A stretch of DNA of 34,026 nt from a bacterium (GCA_030698385.1 JAUYLZ010000021.1:1-34026), one strand, 5' to 3'; shown: positions 17,728-26,972, counted from the first letter of the stretch. Numbers and translations are program-made. The notes: a model not told the origin generated them from the letters alone.

Positions 17728-20637
17728 TTATTTTAACTCTTCCATCTCTTCCCAGTTATCGCCAACCGCAACATCAACCGCGATTGGCACTTTTTTTATA
17801 GCCGCGAGGTACTGCTTTTCCACATGATTAACCGCGGTTTCCATTTTTTCTTTAACTATTTTTGCGACTGATTTTATCTTATCATTTTTTACTTCTATGA
17901 CTAATTCATCATGAACTTGCAGCAGCACGCGGGCGTCAGCGCCGAATTTTTTCTTTAATTCATTATTTACTTCAATCATGGCAATTTTCATAATATCAGC
18001 GGCGGTGCCTTGCAGGGGAGTATTGGTAGCGATGCGTTCGGCGCCTTTTTTTATTTGGATATTGGATGAATTTATCTCCGGCATTTTTCGAATGCGGCCG
18101 AAGAGCGTTTCGGCTACTTCTTCTTTGCGCGCTTTTTTAATATTATCTTCTATCCATTTTTTCACGCCGCTGTAGGTGGCGAAGTATTTATCAATAAATT
18201 CTTTGGCCTTCCACTGCGGAATGTCAGCGACCTGCGAAAGTCCGAACGGGCCCTGGCCGTAAAGAATGCCGAAATTTATCGCCTTGGCCTCGCGGCGCAT
18301 AGCGGGAGTTACTGCTTCGGGTTTGACTTCGTTAATTGCCGCGGCGGTAGCGCTATGAATATCAGCTTTGTTTTGAAAAGCTCTAATCATGTTTTTGTCT
18401 CCGGACATGGCGGCGGCCAGACGCAGTTCAATTTGCGAGTAGTCGGCTGAAACAAGTTTGTAACCCTTTTGAGAAATAAAGGCTCTGCGGATTTTTTTAC
18501 CCTCCTCGGTGCGGATGGGAATATTCTGCAGGTTTGGGTCGGTTGAAGAAAGGCGTCCGGTGGCGGCGACGGTTTGATTGTAACTGGTATGGATGCGTTT
18601 GTCTTTTTTGCTGATTAATTCCGGCAAGGTTTCAATGTAGGTATTTTGCAGTTTTGCCAGTTCGCGATAGTTTGAAATTAAATCGATTATTTCGTGCTGG
18701 TTTTTGAGTTTGGCCAGTTCATCCGCGCCGGTGGAGTAGCCGGTCTTGGTGCGTTTGATCAGGTAAGTCGGGATTTCGAGTTTTTCAAAAAGCACTTCTT
18801 GCAGTTGTTGAGTAGAATTTATGTTAAAAGTTTTTCCCGCGATTTTATGTATTTTTTTTGTCAGTTCATTTAGCTGTTTAGCAAAGGATTTTTGCAGTTT
18901 GGCTAAGTAGGTTACATCAAGTTTAATCCCGGCTTGTTCCATGTCCGCCAGCGCGCGAATCAGCGGCATTTCAATTTCAAAAAACAGTTTGTCCAGTTTT
19001 TCTTTTTTTAGAATTGGCAAAAATTTTTCATAAAGCCGGAAGGTGAAATCCGCGTCTTCGCAAGAATAGAGCGCCAAGCGGCCGGTTTTTACTTCGGCGA
19101 ATTTTATTTTATTCCGGCCGGCGCCGAGCAAATCGTCCTTGGAGATTTTTTGGTAATTCAAATAATTAAAACAGACTGAGTCCAGACCATGCTGGCGGCC
19201 GCCGGGGTTTAATAAATATGAGGCAACCATGGTGTCAAAATAAACGCCTTTTACCGCAATGCCTTGCGCTTCAATCGCTTCAATGTCGAATTTGGCATTG
19301 TGGCAGATTTTTTTTACTTTTTCATTTTCAAAAACTAGCTGTACATTTTTGATAACGTATGCAACATCAAGACCGCTGTCTTTTTTTTCTTCTTTACTAT
19401 CATTTGCGAATAGGTCGCCCTGGCTCTCTGTCTCTGACGTTTTATTTTTTACCTCAATGTAATACGCCGCACCCTTTTTCCAGGAAAAGCTAATTCCGAG
19501 CAATTCGGCTTCCAGCGAGTTAAAGTTTGATGTCTCCGTATCGTAAGCAAATATTTTTTGTTTTTTTAATTCGGATAAGAATTTTTTGAATTTTTTTTCA
19601 TCATCAATGAGCTGGTAGTCGAACTGTTTTGAGACTCTGCTAAACTTACTTTGTTCATCATCATGAGTTTTATTTACCGGTTGCAGTTTTTTATCAAGTT
19701 CTTGCAGGCGAGCCAAAAGCGATCTGAATTCCAGTTCATTAAATAGTTTCACCACCGCGCTCAGGTCAAAATCGCGCGTGCGCGCACGCCCCAGTTCAAA
19801 ATCAATCGGCACGTCAGTGATGATGGTAGCCAGTTTTTGCGATAAAAAAGCTTCTTTTTTGTGTGCCTTGAGTAATTCCAACGTACGCGATTTTATTTTT
19901 TCCTCTGAAGGCGAGCTAACGTTAGCTCGCCTGCTCTCGACGTAGTTATAGAGTTTTTCCAAACTACCAAACTCCTTAATTAATTCAATCGCTCCTTTTT
20001 CGCCAATGCCGGCAACGCCGGGAATATTGTCAGACGGGTCGCCGCGCAGAGCTTTGTAGTCAACAATTTGTTCCGGTTTCAGACCATTATAGCGAATAGC
20101 GACTTGCGGTTCATCATAGATTAAGCTATCAGCTAATCCATGGCTCATAGTGTAGACTTTGGTGCTGTCATTGACCAGCTGCAAAGTGTCCATATCGCCC
20201 GTTACTATAATCGTTTCAATATTATTTTTGATTTTTGTCCGCCAGCTGGCGGATTGATTTTTGATTTCTGTTGCGATGGTGCCAATCAGGTCGTCAGCCT
20301 CAAAGCCGTCAAGTTCAAAAATGGGGATATTAAAAGCGCGCGCGACATCTTTGACGCGGGGAATTTGAGCGTAGAGTTCATCCGGCGCTTTTACTCTTTT
20401 GGCTTTGTATTCCGCGTACTCTTTGTGGCGGAAAGTCGGGCCTTTTTTATCCAGCGTTAAGACAATGTATTCCGGCTTAAACTCTTTTAACGCTTTGATC
20501 AAAACCGTGGTAAAGCCATAGACCGCGTTCGTCACCTCGCCTTTTTTCGTTTTCATTGTGGTCGGGAGCGCATGAAAACTGCGGTGGATGAGCGCGTTGC
20601 CGTCAATGATTAAAAGTTTTTCTTTTTTTGTAGGCAT
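17728..20637 (-). CDS. polA: DNA polymerase I (5'-3' exo, 3'-5' exo and polymerase domains)
   Basis: LLIIDGNALIHRSFHALP, FAYDTETSNF, CHNAKFDIEAI, SADYSQIELRLAAAMSGD, RREAKAINFGILYGQGPFGLS, LLQVHDELVIEV. Track ORF begins at 20685; the natural start is probably MPTKKEKLL at 20637. Confidence 0.97.
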   Translation of the reverse strand: MPTKKEKLLIIDGNALIHRSFHALPTTMKTKKGEVTNAVYGFTTVLIKALKEFKPEYIVLTLDKKGPTFRHKEYAEYKAKRVKAPDELYAQIPRVKDVARAFNIPIFELDGFEADDLIGTIATEIKNQSASWRTKIKNNIETIIVTGDMDTLQLVNDSTKVYTMSHGLADSLIYDEPQVAIRYNGLKPEQIVDYKALRGDPSDNIPGVAGIGEKGAIELIKEFGSLEKLYNYVESRRANVSSPSEEKIKSRTLELLKAHKKEAFLSQKLATIITDVPIDFELGRARTRDFDLSAVVKLFNELEFRSLLARLQELDKKLQPVNKTHDDEQSKFSRVSKQFDYQLIDDEKKFKKFLSELKKQKIFAYDTETSNFNSLEAELLGISFSWKKGAAYYIEVKNKTSETESQGDLFANDSKEEKKDSGLDVAYVIKNVQLVFENEKVKKICHNAKFDIEAIEAQGIAVKGVYFDTMVASYLLNPGGRQHGLDSVCFNYLNYQKISKDDLLGAGRNKIKFAEVKTGRLALYSCEDADFTFRLYEKFLPILKKEKLDKLFFEIEMPLIRALADMEQAGIKLDVTYLAKLQKSFAKQLNELTKKIHKIAGKTFNINSTQQLQEVLFEKLEIPTYLIKRTKTGYSTGADELAKLKNQHEIIDLISNYRELAKLQNTYIETLPELISKKDKRIHTSYNQTVAATGRLSSTDPNLQNIPIRTEEGKKIRRAFISQKGYKLVSADYSQIELRLAAAMSGDKNMIRAFQNKADIHSATAAAINEVKPEAVTPAMRREAKAINFGILYGQGPFGLSQVADIPQWKAKEFIDKYFATYSGVKKWIEDNIKKARKEEVAETLFGRIRKMPEINSSNIQIKKGAERIATNTPLQGTAADIMKIAMIEVNNELKKKFGADARVLLQVHDELVIEVKNDKIKSVAKIVKEKMETAVNHVEKQYLAAIKKVPIAVDVAVGDNWEEMEELK
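19910..19931. repeat. Perfect 22-nt palindrome within polA
   Basis: GGCGAGCTAACGTTAGCTCGCC; encodes part of the extra segment ESRRANVSSPSEE. Confidence 0.9.
20238..20253. repeat. Perfect 16-nt palindrome within polA
   Basis: TCCGCCAGCTGGCGGA, flanked by GATTTTTG repeats. Confidence 0.85.
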
Positions 20638-20749
20638 ATTATATTGTAAGTTTAGCATTTTAGAGTTTTTTGTGGAACTTGACAAAATATTAATATTAGA
20701 GCATATTTAGTTATGCTATGTATATTTAAAATCAAATAGGAGGATGACG

Positions 20750-21544
20750 ATGAAACCAATCATTCCAAAAGAGTATTTAGCAGTTGAAAAGAACCGTGTT
20801 GAAAAAGCATACCAGCAAGATTCATGGAAAAAGGTGTCCATTAAAGAGAATAATGATCCTTTAACAGTTGTCCAACGAAATTGTTATCCCTTTTACTACC
20901 ATCAGAATCTATCTAGTGATGATAGAATATTGTTACGCACCGCAGTGCTGGATCGTTTTTTATGCGCGAGCAATATTGCAGAAAGTTTTGGTTTTAAGCT
21001 CGTCATTTATGATGGCTGGAGATCGGTAACGTTGCAAGAAAATCTTTTTTGGGATTATTTAAAAAAGTTGATTGCTACAGAGTTTAACCATCTGTTGCCA
21101 AGCTTTCAGACAGCTGAAACGCCTGAAGCGATTAAAAAAGTTTTTGATGGTTTGGATGTATCCCAACGGAGTAATCTTAAATTCGTTAATGAGCGTTACG
21201 TTAGTTGGCCTTCAACCGATTCTTCATGTCCTAGCCCACATGCAACCGGCGGAGCCGTTGATGTTTGGTTGCATACCTTAGATGCTAGCAATACCCCTGT
21301 TGATATGGGAGCTCCATTTGATTCTGCGGAAGAACTGGCGCATGCTTTTTACCATTGGAAAAAAGACAGGAAGCAGTTTGTTGATGATAGCACCGTGTGT
21401 TTTCACCGCGACGTTATTATATACGCCATGACAATGGCAGGGTTTTCTTGTTATCCGTATGAGTTTTGGCATTTTAACTATGGCAACCAAATGGATGCCC
21501 TCGTCAAAGGAGGAGTGGCACAATACGGTTATATTGAACCTTAA
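20750..21544 (+). CDS. D-alanyl-D-alanine dipeptidase-like peptidase (M15 / VanX family)
   Basis: YDGWRSVTLQ, SPHATGGAVDVWLH (SxHxxGxAxD), YEFWHFNYGN (ExxH); AGGAGG SD. The first ATG at 20744 is also possible. Confidence 0.88.
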   Translation: MKPIIPKEYLAVEKNRVEKAYQQDSWKKVSIKENNDPLTVVQRNCYPFYYHQNLSSDDRILLRTAVLDRFLCASNIAESFGFKLVIYDGWRSVTLQENLFWDYLKKLIATEFNHLLPSFQTAETPEAIKKVFDGLDVSQRSNLKFVNERYVSWPSTDSSCPSPHATGGAVDVWLHTLDASNTPVDMGAPFDSAEELAHAFYHWKKDRKQFVDDSTVCFHRDVIIYAMTMAGFSCYPYEFWHFNYGNQMDALVKGGVAQYGYIEP

Positions 21545-21562
21545 TATTATATTGTCGCCAAG

Positions 21563-21600
21563 AGCCGCATTTTTTTGCAAAAAGATTTGCGGCTTTTTTA
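21563..21600 (+). terminator. Rho-independent terminator
   Basis: AGCCGCA...TGCGGCT followed by TTTTTTA. Confidence 0.8.
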
Positions 21601-21607
21601 TTTCTTC

Positions 21608-21642
21608 AAAAAAAAGAAAGCGCCGGATTAGCGCTTTTTTTT
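21608..21642. terminator. Bidirectional terminator-like hairpin
   Basis: AAAAAAAAGAAAGCGC CGGATTA GCGCTTTTTTTT; the minus-strand stop codon of the CofE-like gene lies in the loop. Confidence 0.65.
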
Positions 21643-22380
21643 CGTAAGAAAATTACCATAGATATCACGGCGGAGAGGGACTTTGAGCGGATGTCTTGGC
21701 CGGTCGGTAAATGTTACCGGCGCGTTTTTAATAATTGCAAAAGGAGTTTGTTCATTACTCTCCCCCATAACAACCACAGCGGCATTGGCGAACATATCGG
21801 CCTTGTTCACGCGCGAGAATCGCAGTTTTTTCCCAAAAATATCCGGCTTGCCTTTAAGAAACTCAACTCCTTCAAAACCGGCGTGCGCGCAAGCGACCGC
21901 GCTGGAGCCGGAGCGCAGGGGCTGGCTGCGCGAATCGGTGATGATGAGGCCGACTTTTTTTAATTTAAATTCTTTTTTTATATCTTTATAAAAACCATTG
22001 GTCCATTTTTTCAAATTTTTCGGGTACAGGATTAAACCATCTTTAATATTACTCCGGTCAATGCCGGCGCTCATGGCGAGAATACCGTCTTTGATAGTGA
22101 TGATGCCGTGTTTTGTCTGATACAAAACTTTGTCGGCTTCTTTTTTTATCCATTCCGCCTTATCGCCTTCGACAACGCGATTTTGCGCCAGGGCGACCAC
22201 TTTTGAGGTAATGATGAGGATATCTTTTTCCCGCAGTTTGAGGTTAGATTTTTTTAACGCCAAAACAAGCTCAGACAGGAGATCTGCTCGCGGAAGGATT
22301 TTGTTTGATTTTACCGCCGTGATTAGCATTTTTTTATAATACATTAGGAACAAGTACTTCGTCAAATTTTTTATAGACAA
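21628..22380 (-). CDS. CofE-like (F420-0:gamma-glutamyl ligase family) gamma-glutamate ligase
   Basis: LREKDILIITSKVVALAQNRVVEG, ITDSRSQPLRSGSSAVACAHAGFEGVE, FANAAVVVMGESNEQTPFAII. Start more likely at internal MLITAVKSNK. Confidence 0.88.
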   Translation of the reverse strand: MSIKNLTKYLFLMYYKKMLITAVKSNKILPRADLLSELVLALKKSNLKLREKDILIITSKVVALAQNRVVEGDKAEWIKKEADKVLYQTKHGIITIKDGILAMSAGIDRSNIKDGLILYPKNLKKWTNGFYKDIKKEFKLKKVGLIITDSRSQPLRSGSSAVACAHAGFEGVEFLKGKPDIFGKKLRFSRVNKADMFANAAVVVMGESNEQTPFAIIKNAPVTFTDRPRHPLKVPLRRDIYGNFLTKKKR

Positions 22381-22411
22381 AAAAAAGAAGGCCGTTTTTT
22401 TAAGCGACCTT
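22379..22411 (-). terminator. Rho-independent terminator
   Basis: Minus strand AAGGTCG...CGGCCTT followed by CTTTTTTTT. Confidence 0.7.
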
Positions 22412-22442
22412 TTAAAATAATTTTTTAAAACAGAAAGTACTC

Positions 22443-22652
22443 TTACTTCGCAATATCATTTGGCAAAGCATAAATACTGCGAGTGATCATCAAAAATGAA
22501 ACAAACCAAAAAGCAAGGGCGCAAATAGCGCCAGCTGGATATATCTTTTCCCATGACTGCCAGTATGAACCCAAAATAAAATTTGTTAAAAAAAGAATAA
22601 ATCCCAACAGGCTCAACAGTGTCCATTTACGTACTTTTTTTCGCCGATTCAT
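22443..22652 (-). CDS. Small two-TM membrane protein
   Basis: 69 aa; SD AAAAGGAG upstream; own terminator. Confidence 0.65.
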   Translation of the reverse strand: MNRRKKVRKWTLLSLLGFILFLTNFILGSYWQSWEKIYPAGAICALAFWFVSFLMITRSIYALPNDIAK

Positions 22653-22699
22653 AATCGTATACTCCTTTTTTTATTTTTAAAGACCTACGACCCTTTGGG

Positions 22700-22773
22700 T
22701 GGACGCACTAGGATTCGAACCTAGGACCTCCTCGGTGTAAACGAGGCATTCTAACCAACTGAACTATGCGTCC
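22700..22773 (-). tRNA. tRNA-Val (TAC)
   Basis: GGACGCATAGTTCAGTTGGTTAGAATGCCTCGTTTACACCGAGGAGGTCCTAGGTTCGAATCCTAGTGCGTCCA; anticodon loop TTTACAC; no encoded CCA. Confidence 0.95.
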
Positions 22774-22779
22774 GAAGTG

Positions 22780-22864
22780 TGCACGGAAGAGGACTTGAAC
22801 CTCCAAGCCCTTGCGGGCACCAGCCCCTCAAGCTGGCGTGTTTACCAAATTTCACCACCCGTGC
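22780..22864 (-). tRNA. tRNA-Leu (GAG)
   Basis: GCACGGGTGGTGAAATTTGGTAAACACGCCAGCTTGAGGGGCTGGTGCCCGCAAGGGCTTGGAGGTTCAAGTCCTCTTCCGTGCA; long variable arm; no encoded CCA. Confidence 0.95.
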
Positions 22865-22881
22865 GTGTATTAGTATTATAA

Positions 22882-22927
22882 CAAAAAAAGCAGTTACAAT
22901 CACTGCGGGACCGCAACTGCTTTTTCC
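22882..22927 (-). terminator. Terminator downstream of rplS
   Basis: Minus strand AAAAAGCAGTT...AACTGCTTTTTTT. Confidence 0.75.
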
Positions 22928-22936
22928 CACAGCAAC

Positions 22937-23335
22937 TTAGGCTTTGAGTGGTACGTTTTTTAATTTTTTCTTATAATTTCTTTTGAGGAAGTACAGCTTG
23001 GCGCGGCGGACGCGAGCCTGTTTTTTTATCTCAATTTTGTTGATGCTGGGCAGATGCAGGGGGAATATTTTTTCCACGCCCACGCCGTCAGATACCTTGC
23101 GTACGGTAATTGAAGCGCCGGCTTCTTTGCCGTGTTTGGCAGCCAAGACCAAGCCTTCAAAATACTGAACGCGTTCTTTGAGTTCGCCTTTTGAATTATG
23201 CTCTTTAATTTTTTGGTAAACACGAACAGTCATGCCCGGTTTGATCTCGGGAATATTGCGAGACTCCTCTTGTTTTGGTTCGGCTGTCTTTTTTTCTGTC
23301 TTTTCAGCAACAGCGGTTTTTTCTTTTGCAGACAT
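22937..23335 (-). CDS. rplS: 50S ribosomal protein L19
   Basis: IKPGMTVRVYQKIKE...RVQYFEGLVLAAKHG...ASITVRKVSDGVGVEKIFPLHLPSINKIEIKKQARVRRAKLYFLK; start MSAKEK at 23335 (ORF extends to 23374). Confidence 0.94.
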   Translation of the reverse strand: MSAKEKTAVAEKTEKKTAEPKQEESRNIPEIKPGMTVRVYQKIKEHNSKGELKERVQYFEGLVLAAKHGKEAGASITVRKVSDGVGVEKIFPLHLPSINKIEIKKQARVRRAKLYFLKRNYKKKLKNVPLKA

Positions 23336-23399
23336 ATTTTTTATATAAAAAAGAAAACTTTTTTTAGTTTTCACATTAATTAGTTAGTACGCAATTATT

Positions 23400-23999
23400 T
23401 TATACAATTTGGTCTTTTTTGTCAATGCCCGCTTCTTTTCTAATGATTGAAGCGGTTTTTTCAATGGCTTGAGCCAATTTTCCCTCCATATTATCTATGG
23501 TATAGTCATAGATGCTTTTATGCTTGAGCCACTCTTTAGTATAACTAATGCGTTGCGCGACATAGTCATCAGTAACATTGTCGCGGCGGCGAATGCGGTT
23601 CGCCAGATCTTTCAGCGGCGCGTTGATAAAAATAGCCACGATTTCCGGCATTAGTTTTTTCGCGGTGATTACTCCTTTGTATTCAATTTTCCAAATGCCG
23701 ATTTTGTCCGCGTTTTTTACCCGATTAATTTCTTTGCGCGTTACTCCATACAGATGATCATTGTACTCTTGCGCCCATTCAAAAAAATTGCCAGCTTTGA
23801 TATTTTTTTCAAATTCAGCTTTTTTTACAAAATAATACGGCTGGCTCTGTGATTCTCCCGGACGCATGTCGCGCGTGGTAGTGGTAATCACTCGTTCAAT
23901 GGGAAAAATTTTGCTAATCCCATCAATGATACTGTCCTCGCCGGCGCCGGATGGGCCGGAGATGATAAAGAGATTTTGTTTGATTTTGTTGCGCGGCAT
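23400..23999 (-). CDS. gmk: Guanylate kinase-like protein with altered P-loop
   Basis: FIISGPSGAGEDSIIDGISK, TTTTRDMRPGESQSQPYYFV, LYGVTRKEI; Walker A reads GPSGAGED instead of GPSGAGKS/T. Confidence 0.8.
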   Translation of the reverse strand: MPRNKIKQNLFIISGPSGAGEDSIIDGISKIFPIERVITTTTRDMRPGESQSQPYYFVKKAEFEKNIKAGNFFEWAQEYNDHLYGVTRKEINRVKNADKIGIWKIEYKGVITAKKLMPEIVAIFINAPLKDLANRIRRRDNVTDDYVAQRISYTKEWLKHKSIYDYTIDNMEGKLAQAIEKTASIIRKEAGIDKKDQIV

Positions 24000-24006
24000 A
24001 TGATAG

Positions 24007-24942
24007 TTATTTTATTACTTCTAAAAATTTTAATAATTTTTCAGGCAGGTCTGTTTTGAGTTCTTGAACCTCGTTTTTTAAATCACTAAACGCCAAAATA
24101 TGCGAGTGCAAAAATATTCTGCCCAAGTTAAGCTTTTTGTTCTGCAAGCGGGTTTTTTTTGTTCCATACAAATCATCGCCGACCAGCGGATAGCCATAGG
24201 CGGACAGATGTACGCGGATTTGATGGGTGCGGCCGGTTTTTATTTTTACCAGCAATAGGGTGTAGTTAACGTATCTTTTGATAACTTCAAACTCAGTAAC
24301 CGCTCTTCGCCCGGTCTGATTTTCTGGCCGAGCGGCCATTTTATAGCCTTTGGCGCTGCGGGCAATCGGGAAGCCAATTTCGTCATAATCCTTTTCAATT
24401 TTTTCATGGACTAAGGCGAGGTATTTTTTGGTTACTTGTCTTTGAATAAATTGTCTTTTTAAATGATCAAACATTTCATTAGTCAGCGCCACCACCAGCA
24501 GTCCGGAGACTTCTTTGTCGAGCCGATGGACAATGCCGGGCCGCAACGGGTCTTCGCCGACTTTTTTAATCTGCGGATATTGTTTTATCAACAAGTCGGT
24601 GAGAGTTTCTTCTTTTATCCCTTCGCCGCCATGCACGATTAATCCGGCCGGTTTATTGATCACCAAATATTCTTTTGTTTCTAAAACTATCATCTCTGTC
24701 AGCGACATAATCAGCCTTTTTTCCGCTTCCATGGCATCAGTTGCGGCGGCGATAGGGTCATGGATGGTAATAATGTCGGCTTGGTTTATAATGTTGTGAG
24801 CATTAGTTATATTTTCGTTTACAAAAACAAGACCGTTTTTTATCGTCTTTTGTACCTGGGAACGAGATAAGTTGAGCTGGCTTACCAGATAAACATCAAG
24901 CCTCTGTCCGGCGGCTTCTTTTTTTATTTTAAAAATTTTCAT
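24007..24942 (-). CDS. RluD-family pseudouridine synthase
   Basis: N-terminal S4 domain; RPGIVHRLDKEVSGLLVVA; KTGRTHQIRVHLSAYGYPLVGDDLYG. Confidence 0.94.
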   Translation of the reverse strand: MKIFKIKKEAAGQRLDVYLVSQLNLSRSQVQKTIKNGLVFVNENITNAHNIINQADIITIHDPIAAATDAMEAEKRLIMSLTEMIVLETKEYLVINKPAGLIVHGGEGIKEETLTDLLIKQYPQIKKVGEDPLRPGIVHRLDKEVSGLLVVALTNEMFDHLKRQFIQRQVTKKYLALVHEKIEKDYDEIGFPIARSAKGYKMAARPENQTGRRAVTEFEVIKRYVNYTLLLVKIKTGRTHQIRVHLSAYGYPLVGDDLYGTKKTRLQNKKLNLGRIFLHSHILAFSDLKNEVQELKTDLPEKLLKFLEVIK

Positions 24943-24973
24943 ATTTTTTGCGGTTTAAGGCCTGAACCGTTAA

Positions 24974-26365
24974 TCATATCATTTTCTTAAAGTCATTATG
25001 AGCAAGCAATATTAAGATAGCGGCATAAATAATCACGGCCATTAATAGCGCCGGCATTAATGTTAAATTTAAATAGTATAATCCCAGCGCCATTACCGCG
25101 CAGGCCGCCAGCGATTTTAGCGTCATAATAAAATTAGGAATGAATTTTATATAATAATAAGTTATGCCAAAAATTAAAACCGCAATTAAGCTTTCCGAAT
25201 AAATCGTGACGGCGGCGGCGCCAAAGTAAGAGTATTTCGGGATAAAGACTAGATAACCAATGAGCGAGGTAATCGCGACAACCACATAAGCCCAGATGGT
25301 TTGTTTTTGCCTTTCTAAAGAAATTATCACATGGGAAAAAATGGTACCCAGATAAATGATGCCGGCGGCAATTATCAGTAATTTTAAAATCGGTCCGGAG
25401 GCGGCAAAATCTTCGCCAGCAACCAGGCGCATGAGATCGTTCGCCACAAACTGCGCGCCGACCATCAGCGGCAGGGCGATTATTACCATAATGTCAAAAG
25501 AATGCTGGATTAGTTTTTTAAATATCGCCAAATTTTTGCCATGCCAAGCGGCTGTGATTTGCGGCAGGACAATGCCCGCGAGTATAAAAGGCATAGTAAC
25601 CAGCACGTCAATCACGCGATAACTGGCGCCATACAAACCGACATCGGTTTCGGGCTTGAGCAGGGAGAGAATCAGCGTGTCGGCTTTTAGATAAATCAGG
25701 TTAAAACTAATTGTGAGCGCCAGCGGCCAGCTCAGTTTCATAATTTCGCTCCAGATGGTTTTGTCATATGCCAAGCGCAGTTTCAGATCTGGCAGCGCCA
25801 GAACATAGTTTATCAAAAAATGAATCAGCGCGGCCAAAACCGTTGCCACTACTACTCCCCGCAGACCGCTGTTTAAATATATCGCTGTAAAAATTCCCAG
25901 CACCAAAATCAGGCGTCCGCCCACCTCGGCAATGGACGCTTTTGCCATCAAGAGGCGTTTTTGGTAAAAGCCGACAAAGATTTGGTTCAAAGCGATAAAA
26001 AGAAATGAAGCGGTGGCGATAAAAATGCCGGTTTTGACAGCCGCGGCGTAGGGCAGAAATAATACAATTATCGGCGCCGGCGCCAGAAATAGCAGAGCGC
26101 TTAATAATCTAAAAGTGAACAAATTATTAATTATTTCGTTTTCCTTATTCTGATACTTTGCCAGGAGTTGTGAAGTTATCAATGTCAAACCCAAATCAGC
26201 CGCAATGGCGAAAAATTGCAGGTAGATAATAATGGTCGTGTATTGCCCAAAGCCAAGCGCGCCCAAGTAGCGCGTCATCATGGCGACAGCGGCGAGGCCT
26301 AGGGCGGTTGAGATAATTTTGGCGGCAAAGTTGATGCCGGTGTTATAAGCAATTTGTTTGAACAT
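24974..26365 (-). CDS. Oligosaccharide flippase family protein (Wzx/MATE-like)
   Basis: 463 aa with many TM segments; AAKIISTALGLAAVAMMTRYLGALGFGQYTTII. Confidence 0.88.
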   Translation of the reverse strand: MFKQIAYNTGINFAAKIISTALGLAAVAMMTRYLGALGFGQYTTIIIYLQFFAIAADLGLTLITSQLLAKYQNKENEIINNLFTFRLLSALLFLAPAPIIVLFLPYAAAVKTGIFIATASFLFIALNQIFVGFYQKRLLMAKASIAEVGGRLILVLGIFTAIYLNSGLRGVVVATVLAALIHFLINYVLALPDLKLRLAYDKTIWSEIMKLSWPLALTISFNLIYLKADTLILSLLKPETDVGLYGASYRVIDVLVTMPFILAGIVLPQITAAWHGKNLAIFKKLIQHSFDIMVIIALPLMVGAQFVANDLMRLVAGEDFAASGPILKLLIIAAGIIYLGTIFSHVIISLERQKQTIWAYVVVAITSLIGYLVFIPKYSYFGAAAVTIYSESLIAVLIFGITYYYIKFIPNFIMTLKSLAACAVMALGLYYLNLTLMPALLMAVIIYAAILILLAHNDFKKMI

Positions 26366-26530
26366 TTTTAGAATTTCTAATTTTTAATTACTAATTTTGT
26401 AATTCAAGGTAATTAGATATTAGTCATTTACTAATTATCTTTATGGTATTGGCTTTCTTGCCAAATGTCAACTTTTTGTGGTATTATAAAAATAGGTTTT
26501 TTCCACAGTTAACTATATAAATATAAATAT

Positions 26531-26932
26531 ATGTATAAGAAAAAAATTTTAGCAGCGCTAGTTTTAATAAGTTTGTCGCTGGGAATGCTGGCAGTAGCCG
26601 GCAACGCTAGCGCGCAGGGTGGTATTGTTGACACAATTACCGGCGATGAGTTTGATACGGTAACCGAGAGTGTTTTTGATCAAACCGGCGAGCCAACGGA
26701 TTCACTGCAAGTGATTATTGCCAATATTGTTAATGCTTTTTTGGGGATTCTCGGGGTTATCTTTATAATCCTAACCATCTACGCCGGCTATCTCTGGATG
26801 ACTGCCGGCGGCAATGAAGAGCAGGTAACGCGCGCCAAGAAATACATCGCGAACTCCATCATCGGCGTTATTATCATTATCGCCGCTTATGCCATCACTT
26901 ACTTTGTCATTAACGCGATTACCGGTATTTAA
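26531..26932 (+). CDS. VirB2/TrbC-like pilin family protein
   Basis: Signal peptide plus two TM segments; VNAFLGILGVIFIILTIYAGYLWMTAGGNEEQVTRAKKYIANSIIGVIIIIAAYAI. Confidence 0.82.
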   Translation: MYKKKILAALVLISLSLGMLAVAGNASAQGGIVDTITGDEFDTVTESVFDQTGEPTDSLQVIIANIVNAFLGILGVIFIILTIYAGYLWMTAGGNEEQVTRAKKYIANSIIGVIIIIAAYAITYFVINAITGI

Positions 26933-26972
26933 TTATAAGTATATCTATTTAATAACTTAAAGAGGTAAATAT

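Noticed and set aside
19781-19800. GCGTGCGCGCACGC palindrome in polA
   Set aside because: Encoded residues (GRARTRDF) fit a normal PolA alignment without insertion, so probably chance in GC-rich codons.
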